Shown: positions 27,707 to 37,452 of the stretch, piece after piece | Position numbering within the stretch: the stretch's first letter is position 1 | Layout of the letters: the number at the start of each line of letters is the position of its first letter | Source of the DNA: Kistimonas scapharcae | Lineage (GTDB): Bacteria; Pseudomonadota; Gammaproteobacteria; Pseudomonadales; Endozoicomonadaceae | Reading direction: 5' to 3' | DNA: 64,000 nt | Assembly: GCF_039540975.1 (NCBI RefSeq) | Contig: NZ_BAABFL010000074.1 | Coordinates: 15,251 to 79,250 of the forward strand | Translations under genes and position numbers: made by a program | The notes under the pieces: generated by a model | Databases searched by the model: none | What the model saw: only the letters and a program-made list of their open reading frames with translations | What the model was told of the DNA's origin: nothing

Positions 27707-30187
27707 ATGAAGACAGCGGTAAAACTGGCGAAATTTGGCTTATGGTGCGGCATTGCTGCATTTTGTGGTGCACTACTCATTTCCGCCAGCGTCTTTCTCT
27801 ATCTGAGTCCGGCGCTCCCTTCGGTCGACAGCCTGAGAGACATCCGCCTGCAAACCCCTCTACGGGTATTTTCGGCAGACAACAAACTGATTGCCGAGTT
27901 CGGCGAAAAACGCCGAAGTCCCATCCAGTATGAGGACCTGCCAAGACCACTGATCAAAGCGTTTCTGGCTGCGGAGGATGACCGCTTCTACTCCCACAAT
28001 GGCGTCGATGTCATGGGCCTCCTACGCGCCACCGTCCAGCTGGTTTCCACCGGCAAGATCCAGTCAGGCGGAAGTACCATCACCATGCAGGTTGCCAAAA
28101 ACTTATTTCTCAGCCATGAGCGTGTATTCTCCCGCAAGTTCAATGAAATCCTGTTGGCACTGGAAATCGAAAGAAAGCTGAGCAAAAACGAGATTCTTGA
28201 GCTGTATCTGAACAAAATTTATCTAGGCAACAGAGCCTATGGCGTAGAAGCGGCTGCACAAGTGTATTACGGAAAACCCTCCCGTGAACTGACTCTGGCC
28301 GAGATGGCCATGATTGCCGGCCTGCCCAAAGCGCCATCCCGTTACAACCCACTTGCCAATCCCCGTCGCGCCCTGATTCGGAGAGACTGGATACTGTCCC
28401 GTATGTACGACCTGGGTTACATCACCCAGGCAGATATGCAGTCGGCTATCGAGCAACCTGTCACGGCGCAATATCACGGCCTCCCCATTGAACTGGAGGC
28501 ACCGTATGTCGCAGAGATGGTTCGTCAGGAAATCGTGGAGCAATTTGGGCAGGAAGCCTATACAGACGGCTATGAAATTTATACCACCGTTAACAGCAAC
28601 AATCAGGTAGCAGCCAATAAAGCCATCGACAACGGCATCCAGGCCTATGATGAGCGCCACGGCTACCGAGGCCCTGAAGCCCAGTTGGGCGACTCACCAG
28701 ACAACTGGCACCAGGCACTCATGAGCACTGGCCGTATTGGACAGCTTAAACCTGCCATCGTCACCGCCTTTAATGGTGATTCCACCGAAATTCTGTTCAA
28801 GAAAGGCGAGACAGCTCAACTCCCCTGGACAGGCATCGAATGGGCTCGCCCCTACATCACAGTCAACCGTCAAGGCCCCAAACCCAAGAAACCGGAAGAC
28901 ATCCTGGCTGTGGGCGACCTCATCCGCGTCAGACAACAGCCGGATGGAAGCTACCGACTCAGCCAGATCCCTGATGTCCAAGCGGCCCTGGTCGCCATCT
29001 CACCCAAAAACGGTGCAATTGAGGCTCTGGTTGGCGGCTTCAACTTCTACGACAGTAAATACAACCGGGTTACTCAGGCCAGTCGTCAGGCTGGCTCCGC
29101 CTTCAAGCCCTTTGTCTACAGTGCCGCCATTGCCAATGGCATGACCGCTGCGACACTCATCAATGATGCCCCCATCGTCTTCAGTGATGACAAACTCGAA
29201 AGCCATTGGCGGCCACAGAATGACAACATGAAATTCTATGGTCCCACTCGCCTGCGAAAGGGTCTGTATCGCTCCCGCAATCTGGTCTCTATACGTGTAC
29301 TGCAACGCACTGGCATCCAACGCACCATTGACTACATGGAAAAGCTGGGACTTCCACGAGATAAATTACCCCGCAACCTTTCGCTGTCACTGGGAAGTGC
29401 CGACCTCACGCCCCTGGAACTAACAACCAGCTATGCCATTCTTGCCAATGGCGGCTTCCGGGTAGAGCCCCATTTGATCCAGCGAATCGACCGACTCGAA
29501 AAAACGGTCTTCCAGGCCAATCCTCCGACGGCCTGCCGGGACTGTGCCGACATTCACAAGAGCCAGCCCGATGCAGAGCAGGCTATCAGTGATCTGATGC
29601 CTAACGAAACCTTGTCGCCGAGTATTGCCAGTACTATCAATGATTTTGCGCTGATGTCAGCATTGCCTACCAGCGCCCCGTTCACCATCAACTACGCGGA
29701 ACGGGTGATGGGTGAGCGGGTCAACTACATCATCAACAGCATTATGCAGGATGTCATTCGTAAGGGGACGGGACGCCGCGCCCTGGCACTCACGCGTGAC
29801 GATCTGGCCGGCAAGACAGGGACGACCAACGACCAGAAAGACGTCTGGTTTGCGGGTTACAATCCTGACCTTCTGGCCACCGTCTGGCTAGGATTTGATC
29901 AACCACGACCACTGGGACGCTGGGAATACGGCGCCAATGCCGCACTGCCAATGTGGGTTGAATTCATGCGTACGGCACTGAAAGACGTACCAGAGTCCTA
30001 CCTGCCACAACCAGCAGGCATCACGACCATCAAGATCAATCCGGAAACCGGCAAGCCGGCACGCCCTGACGACCCGAATGCCATTTTTGAAATATTCCGC
30101 ACAGAAAAGGCGCCAAAGGCCGACTTCTCTGATGAGCAGATGCCGACCCTGGAGACTGAAACCTTCAATCCTGACGAAATTTTCTAA
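27707..30187 (+). CDS. mrcA: Penicillin-binding protein 1A (bifunctional transglycosylase/transpeptidase)
   Basis: Class A peptidoglycan synthase in the inner membrane, 826 residues. An N-terminal transmembrane anchor (about 9-32) precedes the GT51 glycosyltransferase domain, with catalytic Glu90 in EDDRFYSHNG and the QVAKNLFLS region. An inserted OB-like domain follows. The transpeptidase has the nucleophile Ser464 (SAFK), an RSRN motif and KTG at 703-705. It is divergent from pilM, the usual location in Pseudomonas-like genomes. A strong bidirectional terminator follows. Confidence 0.97.
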   Translation: MKTAVKLAKFGLWCGIAAFCGALLISASVFLYLSPALPSVDSLRDIRLQTPLRVFSADNKLIAEFGEKRRSPIQYEDLPRPLIKAFLAAEDDRFYSHNGVDVMGLLRATVQLVSTGKIQSGGSTITMQVAKNLFLSHERVFSRKFNEILLALEIERKLSKNEILELYLNKIYLGNRAYGVEAAAQVYYGKPSRELTLAEMAMIAGLPKAPSRYNPLANPRRALIRRDWILSRMYDLGYITQADMQSAIEQPVTAQYHGLPIELEAPYVAEMVRQEIVEQFGQEAYTDGYEIYTTVNSNNQVAANKAIDNGIQAYDERHGYRGPEAQLGDSPDNWHQALMSTGRIGQLKPAIVTAFNGDSTEILFKKGETAQLPWTGIEWARPYITVNRQGPKPKKPEDILAVGDLIRVRQQPDGSYRLSQIPDVQAALVAISPKNGAIEALVGGFNFYDSKYNRVTQASRQAGSAFKPFVYSAAIANGMTAATLINDAPIVFSDDKLESHWRPQNDNMKFYGPTRLRKGLYRSRNLVSIRVLQRTGIQRTIDYMEKLGLPRDKLPRNLSLSLGSADLTPLELTTSYAILANGGFRVEPHLIQRIDRLEKTVFQANPPTACRDCADIHKSQPDAEQAISDLMPNETLSPSIASTINDFALMSALPTSAPFTINYAERVMGERVNYIINSIMQDVIRKGTGRRALALTRDDLAGKTGTTNDQKDVWFAGYNPDLLATVWLGFDQPRPLGRWEYGANAALPMWVEFMRTALKDVPESYLPQPAGITTIKINPETGKPARPDDPNAIFEIFRTEKAPKADFSDEQMPTLETETFNPDEIF

Positions 30188-30206
30188 AACTGCAGGGATA
30201 CCAGAC

Positions 30207-30238
30207 AACAAAAAAACCCGCTAAGCGGGTTTTTTTGT
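30207..30238. terminator. Bidirectional terminator between mrcA and maeB
   Basis: An A-run plus CCCGC (to 30221) pairs with GCGGG plus a T-run (from 30225) around a 3-base loop; the flanking A7/T7 pairing extends the stem. It ends mrcA rightward and maeB leftward. Confidence 0.88.
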
Positions 30239-30265
30239 TGGTGAGAGTCAGTCCGATATCAACGA

Positions 30266-31528
30266 TCAGATATCGTCAACACTCTTTAGCGGATAGTTGG
30301 CCGGATAAGGCAGCTGAGCGACGCCGGTATCGACTGCAGCCTTGGCCACAGCGGCTGCAACCACACCCAGAAGACGCACATCCATTGGCTTGGGAATGAT
30401 GTACTCTGTACCAAACTCCAGCGCATCAGCACCGTAAGCATCGAGCACTTCCTGGGGAACAGGCTCTTTCGCCAGTTCACGGATAGCGTGGGCCGCTGCA
30501 ATCTTCATCTCTTCATTGATCGCCTTGGCGCGAACATCCAGTGCACCTCGGAAAATGAAGGGGAAGCCCAGAACATTATTCACCTGGTTCGGAAAATCAG
30601 AGCGGCCGGTTGCCATGATGACATCAGGGCGAACCTCACGGGCCACATCCGGGTTAATTTCCGGATCTGGGTTAGAGCAGGCGAAAACAATCGGGTTTTC
30701 AGCCATCTTCAGCAGCTGTTCCGCTGACAGCAGGTTAGGACCAGAAAGCCCCAGGAATGCATCCGCACCTTCGATAGCGTCATCAAGGGTCCGGTTATCC
30801 GTATCAATGGCAAAGGCCGCCTTGTATTCATTCAGGTCAGTACGGCCAGAATGGATAACACCTTTGCTGTCGAGCATGCTGACATTTTCAGGTTTCACAC
30901 CACAGCTGATCAACAGTTTGGTACAGGCAATAGCGGCTGCACCGGCGCCCAGGCAGACCAGCTTGGCGGAAGCGATGTCCTTACCTGCCAGCTCAAGGGC
31001 ATTCAGCATACCTGCTACAGTCACAATCGCTGTACCGTGCTGGTCATCATGAAAAATGGGAATTTCACACTGCTCAATCAGTGCACGCTCAATCTCAAAG
31101 CATTCAGGCGCCTTGATATCTTCGAGGTTAATACCGCCAAACGTGTTAGCAATACGCTTGACCGTATCAATAAAGGCTTGGGGACTTTCTGATTCAACTT
31201 CGATATCGATGGAATCAACACCGGCAAATCGCTTGAACAGCAGCGCCTTGCCTTCCATAACAGGTTTACTGGCCAGTGCGCCCAGATTGCCCAGGCCAAG
31301 AATGGCGGAACCGTTACTGATAACAGCAACCAGGTTGCCTTTTGCGGTGTATTTGTAGGCGTTTTCGGGATCTTTGGCGATTTCTCTGACCGGCTCGGCA
31401 ACGCCGGGACTGTAGGCCAGTGCCAGATCACGTGCGGTTTCAGCCGACGTGGTCAGCTCAATACTGATTTTGCCGGGTTTGGGGTTTGCGTGATAGTCAA
31501 GAGCGGCTTGCTTCATGTCCTCAGCCAT
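30266..31528 (-). CDS. maeB: NADP-type malic enzyme, short form
   Basis: Oxidative decarboxylation of malate to pyruvate. At 420 residues it has only the malic-enzyme part (N-terminal domain to about 165, then NAD(P)-binding domain). It lacks the C-terminal phosphotransacetylase-like domain of the long E. coli MaeB. Motifs include LAYSPGVAEPVREI (about 37-50), the FHDDQHGTA metal/substrate segment, the GAGAAAIACTKLL nucleotide fold, and SNPDPEINPD. It lies next to mrcA as in Pseudomonas. The cofactor preference is not provable from the sequence. Confidence 0.92.
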   Translation of the reverse strand: MAEDMKQAALDYHANPKPGKISIELTTSAETARDLALAYSPGVAEPVREIAKDPENAYKYTAKGNLVAVISNGSAILGLGNLGALASKPVMEGKALLFKRFAGVDSIDIEVESESPQAFIDTVKRIANTFGGINLEDIKAPECFEIERALIEQCEIPIFHDDQHGTAIVTVAGMLNALELAGKDIASAKLVCLGAGAAAIACTKLLISCGVKPENVSMLDSKGVIHSGRTDLNEYKAAFAIDTDNRTLDDAIEGADAFLGLSGPNLLSAEQLLKMAENPIVFACSNPDPEINPDVAREVRPDVIMATGRSDFPNQVNNVLGFPFIFRGALDVRAKAINEEMKIAAAHAIRELAKEPVPQEVLDAYGADALEFGTEYIIPKPMDVRLLGVVAAAVAKAAVDTGVAQLPYPANYPLKSVDDI

Positions 31529-31685
31529 TGTATTTTTTTCCGATGTTGTTGTACCTGCGCGGAGCCATGAGAATATAGGAAAGGGAAATGGTGAACAACC
31601 GCAATGACGGCCATTTCAGGGGATTTGGCAAGCAGGTAAGTCCATTCCGAAAGTGTTTTTCTGCAGGATAATACGTATCAGAAAC

Positions 31686-31715
31686 AAAAAAGGCGCCGGT
31701 AAGGGCGCCTTTTTT
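31686..31715 (-). terminator. Terminator of rpmE
   Basis: AAAAAAGGCGCC (31686-31697) pairs with GGCGCCTTTTT (31704-31715), loop GGTAAG. It lies 17 bases past the rpmE stop in the leftward direction. Symmetrical A/T runs are present. Confidence 0.88.
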
Positions 31716-31731
31716 GACAGAGTCCGAAAAC

Positions 31732-31947
31732 TCAGCGACGGGTGCTGAGCTTGCCGAAACGCTGCTGGAAGCGTTCGATACGGCCGCCGGTATCCATCAC
31801 CTTCTGAGTGCCGGTGTAGAACGGATGGCACTTGGAGCATACGTCCAGCTGCAGGTCCTTGCACAGGGTGGAACGAACCTTGATTTCGTTGCCGCAGCTG
31901 CAGGTAGCGGTAATTTCTTCGTACTGAGGATGGATATCCTGTTTCAT
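31732..31947 (-). CDS. rpmE: Ribosomal protein L31, zinc-binding form
   Basis: 71-residue large-subunit ribosomal protein. It is the zinc-containing (C+) type: Cys16, Cys18, Cys37 and Cys40 (CSC and CSKC) form the metal site. That form is typically replaced by a C- paralog under zinc limitation; no paralog is in this window. It is divergent from priA, a conserved gammaproteobacterial arrangement. Confidence 0.97.
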   Translation of the reverse strand: MKQDIHPQYEEITATCSCGNEIKVRSTLCKDLQLDVCSKCHPFYTGTQKVMDTGGRIERFQQRFGKLSTRR

Positions 31948-32171
31948 GTGAGCTCACCTCTGTGTTTCGGCATGCCGCCACCCGTTAATGTGTTGATCAA
32001 CAGGCACCGCATGCAGGTTTCAGGTCCGGCCATCCACGGGGAATCGCCGGATCCTGTCCGGAAGAGCGCGAATACTACCAGAGAGCAAACGCCAAGCAAA
32101 GACAGTTGAACCGGCAATCTGTTACCATTTTTTGCAATTAAGGGCCTGCCGGAACGCGATTTACCGAAACC

Positions 32172-34427
32172 ATGTCAACCACTTCTAACGACTCTCCCCT
32201 GATTCTCAGGATTGCCCTGCCGGTTACCCTGCGGCGATTGTTCGATTATCTGCCACCGGAGAACGGTGATCTGTCACTAGTAAGACCCGGCATGCGGCTG
32301 ACAGTTCCGTTTGGCCGACGCAAGGTGACAGGCATCCTGATCGACACCGCCACCCACAGTGATTTTCCTATCGAAAAACTGAAGCGCGCAGACGTTCCTC
32401 TCGATCAGGAAGCTGTAATAACGGATGACATTCTTCAACTGTGTCGATGGGCGGCCACCTATTACCAGTACTCCCTCGGCGACACACTGAGCCAGGCATT
32501 ACCGGTCATGCTCAGGCAGGGTTATGACCTCAGCAAGGAAGCACACACCTGTTGGCGACCAGCGTCCGATATCGATCCAGCCATTCTCGGGAAACTCAAT
32601 CGTGCTCCCCGCCAGCAAGCGACATGGGAAATCGTAAAGACACACCCCACAGGTGCAACCGAAGTCGCCCTCAAGGCATTGGGAGCGGAAACCGCCATGC
32701 TGAAAAAGCTGGCCGAGAAAGGTCTGACGGAATCCTATTCCCATATACCAGAAAAGCGCCCCTTCCACAGTTATGACCCGATACTGAAAACGTCTGAACT
32801 GGTATTGAACCATGAACAGCAGCAGGCACTGGAAGCCATTACCTGTGATGCCAACCGGTTCAGTACCACACTACTGCATGGCGTCACCGGCAGCGGAAAA
32901 ACCGAAGTCTATCTGCAGGCCATTCATAACACGCTGAAGCAACAGCAACAGGCGCTGGTGCTGGTACCCGAAATCGGACTGACACCTCAAACACTGGAGC
33001 GATTCCGCAACCGTTTTAATGTTCCGGTTACCGTTCTGCACTCAGGACTGAACGACAGAGAACGTTTGAATGGCTGGCTATCCGCCTTTCATGGGGAAGC
33101 CGGCATTATCATTGGCACCCGGTCCAGCATATTCACGCCCATGCCTTATCTTGGGCTTATCATCGTCGATGAAGAGCATGACCTCTCCTATAAGCAGCAG
33201 GACAGCATCCGTTACTCAGCCCGGGATCTTGCCATTTACCGTGGAAAACTGCGGGATGTTCCTGTCGTGTTAGGCAGTGCCACACCGTCACTGGAATCAC
33301 TTCACAATGCCAAAAACCATCGCTACCGCTATCAGAAGCTGAACCAGCGGGCTGGCAACGCCAAACCACCCTATCTGGAACTTGTGGATATCCGAGGAAA
33401 ACAGCTGAACGCGGGGCTGAGTGAAACCGTCGAACAGGCCATCCATCAAACCCTGCAACGTGGCGAGCAGGCACTGGTCTTTCTGAATCAACGGGGTTAT
33501 GCGCCAACATTGTCGTGCAATGAATGTGGCCATTTGATGGATTGTCCACAGTGCGATGCACATCTGACCCTGCACCGCACACCACCTCATCTGCATTGCC
33601 ATCACTGTGATCTGCAGCGCCCCATCCCTCTGCAATGCCCCCATTGCAATAGCCGCCATCTGGCACCTGTCGGCCAGGGAACAGAACGTTCAGAAGAAGT
33701 GCTGGCCAGACAGTTTCGTAATACCAAAGTGCTCCGCATTGACCGGGACAGTACACGTCGCAAAACGGCACTCAGCGATATGCTCACTATTATCCACAAG
33801 GGCGAACCCGCCATTCTGGTAGGCACCCAGATGCTGGCGAAGGGGCATCACTTTCCCAAAGTCACGCTGGTCGTCATCCTGAATGCTGACAGCGGTTTTT
33901 TCAGTGCAGACTTCCGTGGTCCGGAAAAAGTGGGCCAACTCCTGCTGCAGGTTGCCGGACGCGCTGGACGAAGCACACGACCAGGGCACGTTATCATTCA
34001 GACCCAGTTCCCGGAAAATCAGCAACTGCAGCAATTGGTTACCCAAGGCTACGATGCGTTTGCGGAAAGTCTGCTCGTTCAGCGTCAATCCATCAGTCTG
34101 CCGCCATTCGGCTATATGGCGCTATTAACGGCAGAAGCAACCCATGCGAACGATGCCCATCAATTTCTGGAAACTGTTGCCAGCCATGCGCAACAGATAA
34201 TCCAAACACAGAATCTCGCGGGACCGATGGGTGTAAAAGTTTTGGGCCCCATGCCTGCAGCGATGGAAAAACGTCAGGGCCGTTATCGCATGCAACTGTT
34301 TCTTCAGGGCGTCAGTCGCGGACCACTTCATACACTCCTCAACCATCTGGTTCCTGCGATGGAATCATCACCGCTGGGCAGAAAAATCCGCTGGTCTGTG
34401 GATGTTGATCCACTGGAGATAGGCTAA
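32172..34427 (+). CDS. priA: Primosomal replication restart helicase PriA (N')
   Basis: 3'-5' DNA helicase that reloads the replisome at stalled forks. The 751-residue protein has an N-terminal 3'-end-binding domain. The helicase core carries Walker A GVTGSGKT (237-244) and DEEHD, then a Cys-rich zinc module with eight cysteines (CNECGHLMDCPQC ... CHHCDLQ ... CPHC), and the helicase motifs QVAGRAGRSTRPGHV. Divergent from rpmE. Confidence 0.97.
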   Translation: MSTTSNDSPLILRIALPVTLRRLFDYLPPENGDLSLVRPGMRLTVPFGRRKVTGILIDTATHSDFPIEKLKRADVPLDQEAVITDDILQLCRWAATYYQYSLGDTLSQALPVMLRQGYDLSKEAHTCWRPASDIDPAILGKLNRAPRQQATWEIVKTHPTGATEVALKALGAETAMLKKLAEKGLTESYSHIPEKRPFHSYDPILKTSELVLNHEQQQALEAITCDANRFSTTLLHGVTGSGKTEVYLQAIHNTLKQQQQALVLVPEIGLTPQTLERFRNRFNVPVTVLHSGLNDRERLNGWLSAFHGEAGIIIGTRSSIFTPMPYLGLIIVDEEHDLSYKQQDSIRYSARDLAIYRGKLRDVPVVLGSATPSLESLHNAKNHRYRYQKLNQRAGNAKPPYLELVDIRGKQLNAGLSETVEQAIHQTLQRGEQALVFLNQRGYAPTLSCNECGHLMDCPQCDAHLTLHRTPPHLHCHHCDLQRPIPLQCPHCNSRHLAPVGQGTERSEEVLARQFRNTKVLRIDRDSTRRKTALSDMLTIIHKGEPAILVGTQMLAKGHHFPKVTLVVILNADSGFFSADFRGPEKVGQLLLQVAGRAGRSTRPGHVIIQTQFPENQQLQQLVTQGYDAFAESLLVQRQSISLPPFGYMALLTAEATHANDAHQFLETVASHAQQIIQTQNLAGPMGVKVLGPMPAAMEKRQGRYRMQLFLQGVSRGPLHTLLNHLVPAMESSPLGRKIRWSVDVDPLEIG

Positions 34428-34458
34428 GGATTTACCCTCTAATAACATCCATGGTTCG

Positions 34459-34491
34459 GATGATGTCACACAGCCTCTGTTCGACATCATC
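34459..34491. terminator. Hairpin between priA and rsmE
   Basis: GATGATGTC (34459-34467) pairs with GACATCATC (34483-34491), 15-base loop. No T run in either direction. It sits between convergent genes, so it may act as a 3'-end structure. Confidence 0.4.
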
Positions 34492-34530
34492 GCCAGCAGC
34501 TTGAGACACTCTTCACAGATAGCTCCCAAG

Positions 34531-35244
34531 TCAGTCAAACAACTTGCTGATCAGTACTGGAATGGCATTCTCTACTCGCAGAATTCGTGACCCCAGATGG
34601 ATACGCTCAAAGCCACACGCTTCCAGCTTTTCCACCTCGTAGGGAATAAAGCCACCTTCAGGCCCGATGGCGAGGACAATTTCTTCCGTTAACTGTCGTG
34701 GGCAATAACGCCCGCTATCACCGGGATGCGCAACCAGCCCCCGTTTTCCCTGCAGCATCGCAGGCAGACGATCTTCGACAAACGGTTTGAAACGTTTTTC
34801 AAAGACAACTTCAGGTAGCAGGGTATCCCGCGCCTGCTCCAACCCCAGCACCAGCTGCTCCCGTAATTTATTTTCTGCCAACCATGGCGATTGCCAGAAA
34901 CTTTTTTCTACCCGGTAACTGTTCATCAAGACGATGCGCTTGACGCCCATGGCTGTCATAGTCTGCAAGCTGCGCTTGAGCATTTTCGGGCGAGGGAGAG
35001 ACAGCAGAACCGTTAACGGCAAAGACACCGGAGGTGTTTCCGTCAACGTGACATCCAGCACCATCTGGTGGGTATCCAGCACCTGAATCACGCCTGCTCC
35101 CATCAAGCCATTAACGCGCCCTACCCGCAGGGTATCGCCAATGCTAGCCTGGTGAATATCCGTCACGTGAGATAAACGACGCCCACTGATTACAACCCGG
35201 GCGTCCGAGACGAAATCGCTCTCTTCCAGTAATAACAGATTCAT
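34531..35244 (-). CDS. rsmE: 16S rRNA (uracil-1498-N3) methyltransferase
   Basis: Methylates U1498 in the ribosome decoding centre. The 237-residue SPOUT protein has an N-terminal PUA-like part (RVVISGRRLSHVTDI) and the C-terminal knot with AIGPEGGFIPYEVE and LGSRILRVENA. It is the last gene of the leftward ubi-his-tat block, 36 bases after tatC. Confidence 0.95.
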   Translation of the reverse strand: MNLLLLEESDFVSDARVVISGRRLSHVTDIHQASIGDTLRVGRVNGLMGAGVIQVLDTHQMVLDVTLTETPPVSLPLTVLLSLPRPKMLKRSLQTMTAMGVKRIVLMNSYRVEKSFWQSPWLAENKLREQLVLGLEQARDTLLPEVVFEKRFKPFVEDRLPAMLQGKRGLVAHPGDSGRYCPRQLTEEIVLAIGPEGGFIPYEVEKLEACGFERIHLGSRILRVENAIPVLISKLFD

Positions 35245-35280
35245 ACAATAGAGAATTTGGCAGAAGAAGGAGGAACAGCC

Positions 35281-36042
35281 TCAACCCTGAGGCTGTTGAT
35301 CGGAGGTATCATCACGGCGCTGAACCAGGCCGGAAAACAATATTCCCACCTCAAACAGCAGCCACATTGGAACTGCCAGCAGTGACTGGGAAATGACATC
35401 GGGCGGTGTCAGCAACATACCAAACACAAAGCATATCACCACAACATAAGGGCGTTTTGCCTTCAGTGACTGAACATCCGCGACGCCGGACCATACCAGC
35501 AACACCGTTGCAATGGGAATCTCAAACGCCAGTCCGAAAGCAAAAAACATCTTCAGGACAAAGTCGAGATACCGATTGATATCGGTCATGATCGCGACAC
35601 CTTCGGGCCCGACACTGGTGAAGAAACCAAACACCAATGGGAATACCACAAAGTATGCGAATGCCACGCCCGCATAAAACAGCAGAACACTAGCGCATAA
35701 CAGCGGAATCGCTATACGCTTTTCATGCCGATAAAGCCCCGGCGAGATAAACGCCCACGCCTGGTGCAACAGAAAGGGGATCGACAGGAATACCGCCACC
35801 ACCAACGTCAGTTTAAAGGGTGTCAGGAAAGGCGACGCAACATCCGTCGCTATCATGCTCGCGCCTTCCGGCAAATACACTCTCAGCGGCTCAGAGACGA
35901 AAACATAGATATCGTTAGCGAAATAAAACAGGCTGAGAAAAATCACCAGGATGACGCCAAAGCCTTTTAACAGGCGAGTGCGTAGCTCCAGCAGGTGCTG
36001 TACCAGCGGCTGTTCCTTATCCGTTGAGGAAGATTTGGTCAT
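35281..36042 (-). CDS. tatC: Twin-arginine translocase subunit TatC
   Basis: Six-helix inner-membrane receptor for twin-arginine signal peptides. It has 253 residues with the conserved N-terminal HLLELRTRLLKG stretch, the FAYFVVFPLVFGFF region and hydrophobic segments of even spacing. The start overlaps the tatB stop by 4 bases. Confidence 0.97.
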   Translation of the reverse strand: MTKSSSTDKEQPLVQHLLELRTRLLKGFGVILVIFLSLFYFANDIYVFVSEPLRVYLPEGASMIATDVASPFLTPFKLTLVVAVFLSIPFLLHQAWAFISPGLYRHEKRIAIPLLCASVLLFYAGVAFAYFVVFPLVFGFFTSVGPEGVAIMTDINRYLDFVLKMFFAFGLAFEIPIATVLLVWSGVADVQSLKAKRPYVVVICFVFGMLLTPPDVISQSLLAVPMWLLFEVGILFSGLVQRRDDTSDQQPQG

Positions 36043-36404
36043 GGGTCTGTCTTACTGCTACCGCTGCTCGCCTGTCCCGGCGTACTGTTTGGCACCGTCT
36101 GCCGATGTTCGGATGATGGAGAAGATTCCGCATCAATCTGCTGATTCAGGCCGTCCACCTCATTCTGCAGACTGTCCCGGGTCTTTTTCAGCTCAGCCAT
36201 CACTGATTCATTATGGATTTCACGCCGAATCTCGTCAGCATTGATCTCTTTCTCAATCTCCTGACGAATCGACTGAAAACTCCGACGCAACCTGCCGATC
36301 CAGACAGCGACCACCTTGATGGCCACCGGTAACCGTTCCGGACCCAGTACGATCAGGGCAATCACGGCGATGACCAACAACTCAAGAAAGCCAATATCGA
36401 ACAC
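36039..36404 (-). CDS. tatB: Twin-arginine translocase subunit TatB
   Basis: Partner of TatC in the substrate receptor. The 121-residue protein has the N-terminal MFDIGFLELLVIAVIALIVL helix, the hinge GPERLP, an amphipathic helix and a charged C-terminal tail. It sits between tatA (14-base gap) and tatC (4-base overlap). Confidence 0.96.
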   Translation of the reverse strand: MFDIGFLELLVIAVIALIVLGPERLPVAIKVVAVWIGRLRRSFQSIRQEIEKEINADEIRREIHNESVMAELKKTRDSLQNEVDGLNQQIDAESSPSSEHRQTVPNSTPGQASSGSSKTDP

Positions 36405-36418
36405 AATCAGCTACCTGG

Positions 36419-36682
36419 TTACGACTGTTTTTCCCGGGATTTTTTCTCTCCGGACTTGTCATCCTGCGCTGCAAAGGTCGCATCCTGTTCCAGATGACGC
36501 TTCTCATCGGCCGACGTGTCTGCCTTGGCATCAGCCTCATCGCTGTTCAGGGCTTTTTTGAAGCCTTTCACAGCGCTCCCAAGATCACCACCGATATTGC
36601 GCAGCCGCTTGGTGCCGAACAACATCACCACAATCAGCAGTACGATCAACAACTGCCAGATACTGATTCCACCCAAACCCAT
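36419..36682 (-). CDS. tatA: Twin-arginine translocase subunit TatA
   Basis: Pore-forming Tat subunit. The ATG at 36682 follows AGGA by 7 bases and gives 87 residues; a GTG two codons earlier is the frame limit. A short transmembrane helix (about 5-22), the FGTKRL hinge, an amphipathic helix (GDLGSAVKGFKKAL) and a long charged, Lys/Asp/Glu-rich tail follow. Confidence 0.96.
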   Translation of the reverse strand: MGLGGISIWQLLIVLLIVVMLFGTKRLRNIGGDLGSAVKGFKKALNSDEADAKADTSADEKRHLEQDATFAAQDDKSGEKKSREKQS

Positions 36683-36735
36683 AAACACTTCCTTTAGCGG
36701 CCTTACCGGCCCTGATCAAATAATCACAGCCCCCT

Positions 36736-37071
36736 TTACAGAGGCTTCGGTGTTCCACCACCCAGAATGTGGAAGTGGAGATGAAAAACTTCCTGACCAC
36801 CACCTTTACCGGTGTTCGCCACAGTGCGATAGCCGCCTTCAAGCCCTTGCTGACGAGCAATGCGCGGAATAGTCAACAGCATATGACCAGCCAGCTCACG
36901 ATCCGCGTCAGAGAGGTCGTCCAGGCTTGCCACGTGTTTACGTGGAATGACAAGTAAGTGAACCGGTGCCTTCGGCTGTATGTCACGAAACGCCAGACAG
37001 TGCTCATCTTCATAGACAATATCAGCTGGAATCGTACCGTCGCAGATTTTGCAAAAGATACAGTCACTCAT
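36736..37071 (-). CDS. hinT: HIT-family nucleotide phosphoramidase (HinT-like)
   Basis: Purine nucleoside phosphoramidase of the HIT superfamily. The ATG at 37071 gives MSDCIFCKICDGTIPADIVY and 111 residues. The histidine triad is HLHFH near the C-terminus (EVFHLHFHILGGG). The N-terminal CxxC is common in this subfamily. It lies between hisE and tatA in the same operon. An upstream in-frame start at 37101 is less likely. Confidence 0.92.
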   Translation of the reverse strand: MSDCIFCKICDGTIPADIVYEDEHCLAFRDIQPKAPVHLLVIPRKHVASLDDLSDADRELAGHMLLTIPRIARQQGLEGGYRTVANTGKGGGQEVFHLHFHILGGGTPKPL

Positions 37072-37109
37072 AGCATTCACTTCCTGTTCCATACCGGGCA
37101 AACCGGTAA

Positions 37110-37439
37110 CTACTGATTCCTGGCCGCCTTCTCTTCAAGACCGGACAAGCCGAAACGTCGCCCCAACTCTGCCAGTACAGCTTCATGACTGAGTCCCAGA
37201 TGCGACAACATCACCATGCAATGAAACCAGAGGTCTGCGGTCTCTGCAAGCAGCGCTTTTGCGGATGCTTCGTCGGAGACATCCTTAGCCGCAATAATCG
37301 TCTCAGTGGCTTCTTCGCCCACTTTCTCCAATATTTTGTTCAAGCCCTTATCATGCAGGCTTGCCACATAGGAGCTGTCCGGTGACGCCTGCCGACGTTG
37401 TGCCAGTACTTCTGCCAACTGTTCCAGAATGTCACTCAT
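37110..37439 (-). CDS. hisE: Phosphoribosyl-ATP pyrophosphatase
   Basis: Second step of histidine synthesis. The 109-residue all-alpha MazG-fold protein has the motif EKVGEEATETIIAAKD, which binds metal and phosphate. The ATG at 37439 is preceded at some distance by AGGAG; a GTG at 37445 is possible. It follows hisI by 13 bases, a split arrangement in contrast to the E. coli HisIE fusion. Confidence 0.95.
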   Translation of the reverse strand: MSDILEQLAEVLAQRRQASPDSSYVASLHDKGLNKILEKVGEEATETIIAAKDVSDEASAKALLAETADLWFHCMVMLSHLGLSHEAVLAELGRRFGLSGLEEKAARNQ

Positions 37440-37452
37440 CCCCACCTACTCC

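Noticed and set aside
30266..31528. Truncation of maeB because it lacks the phosphotransacetylase domain
   Set aside because: The short malic enzyme is a normal form in pseudomonads, and the gene ends cleanly before a terminator.
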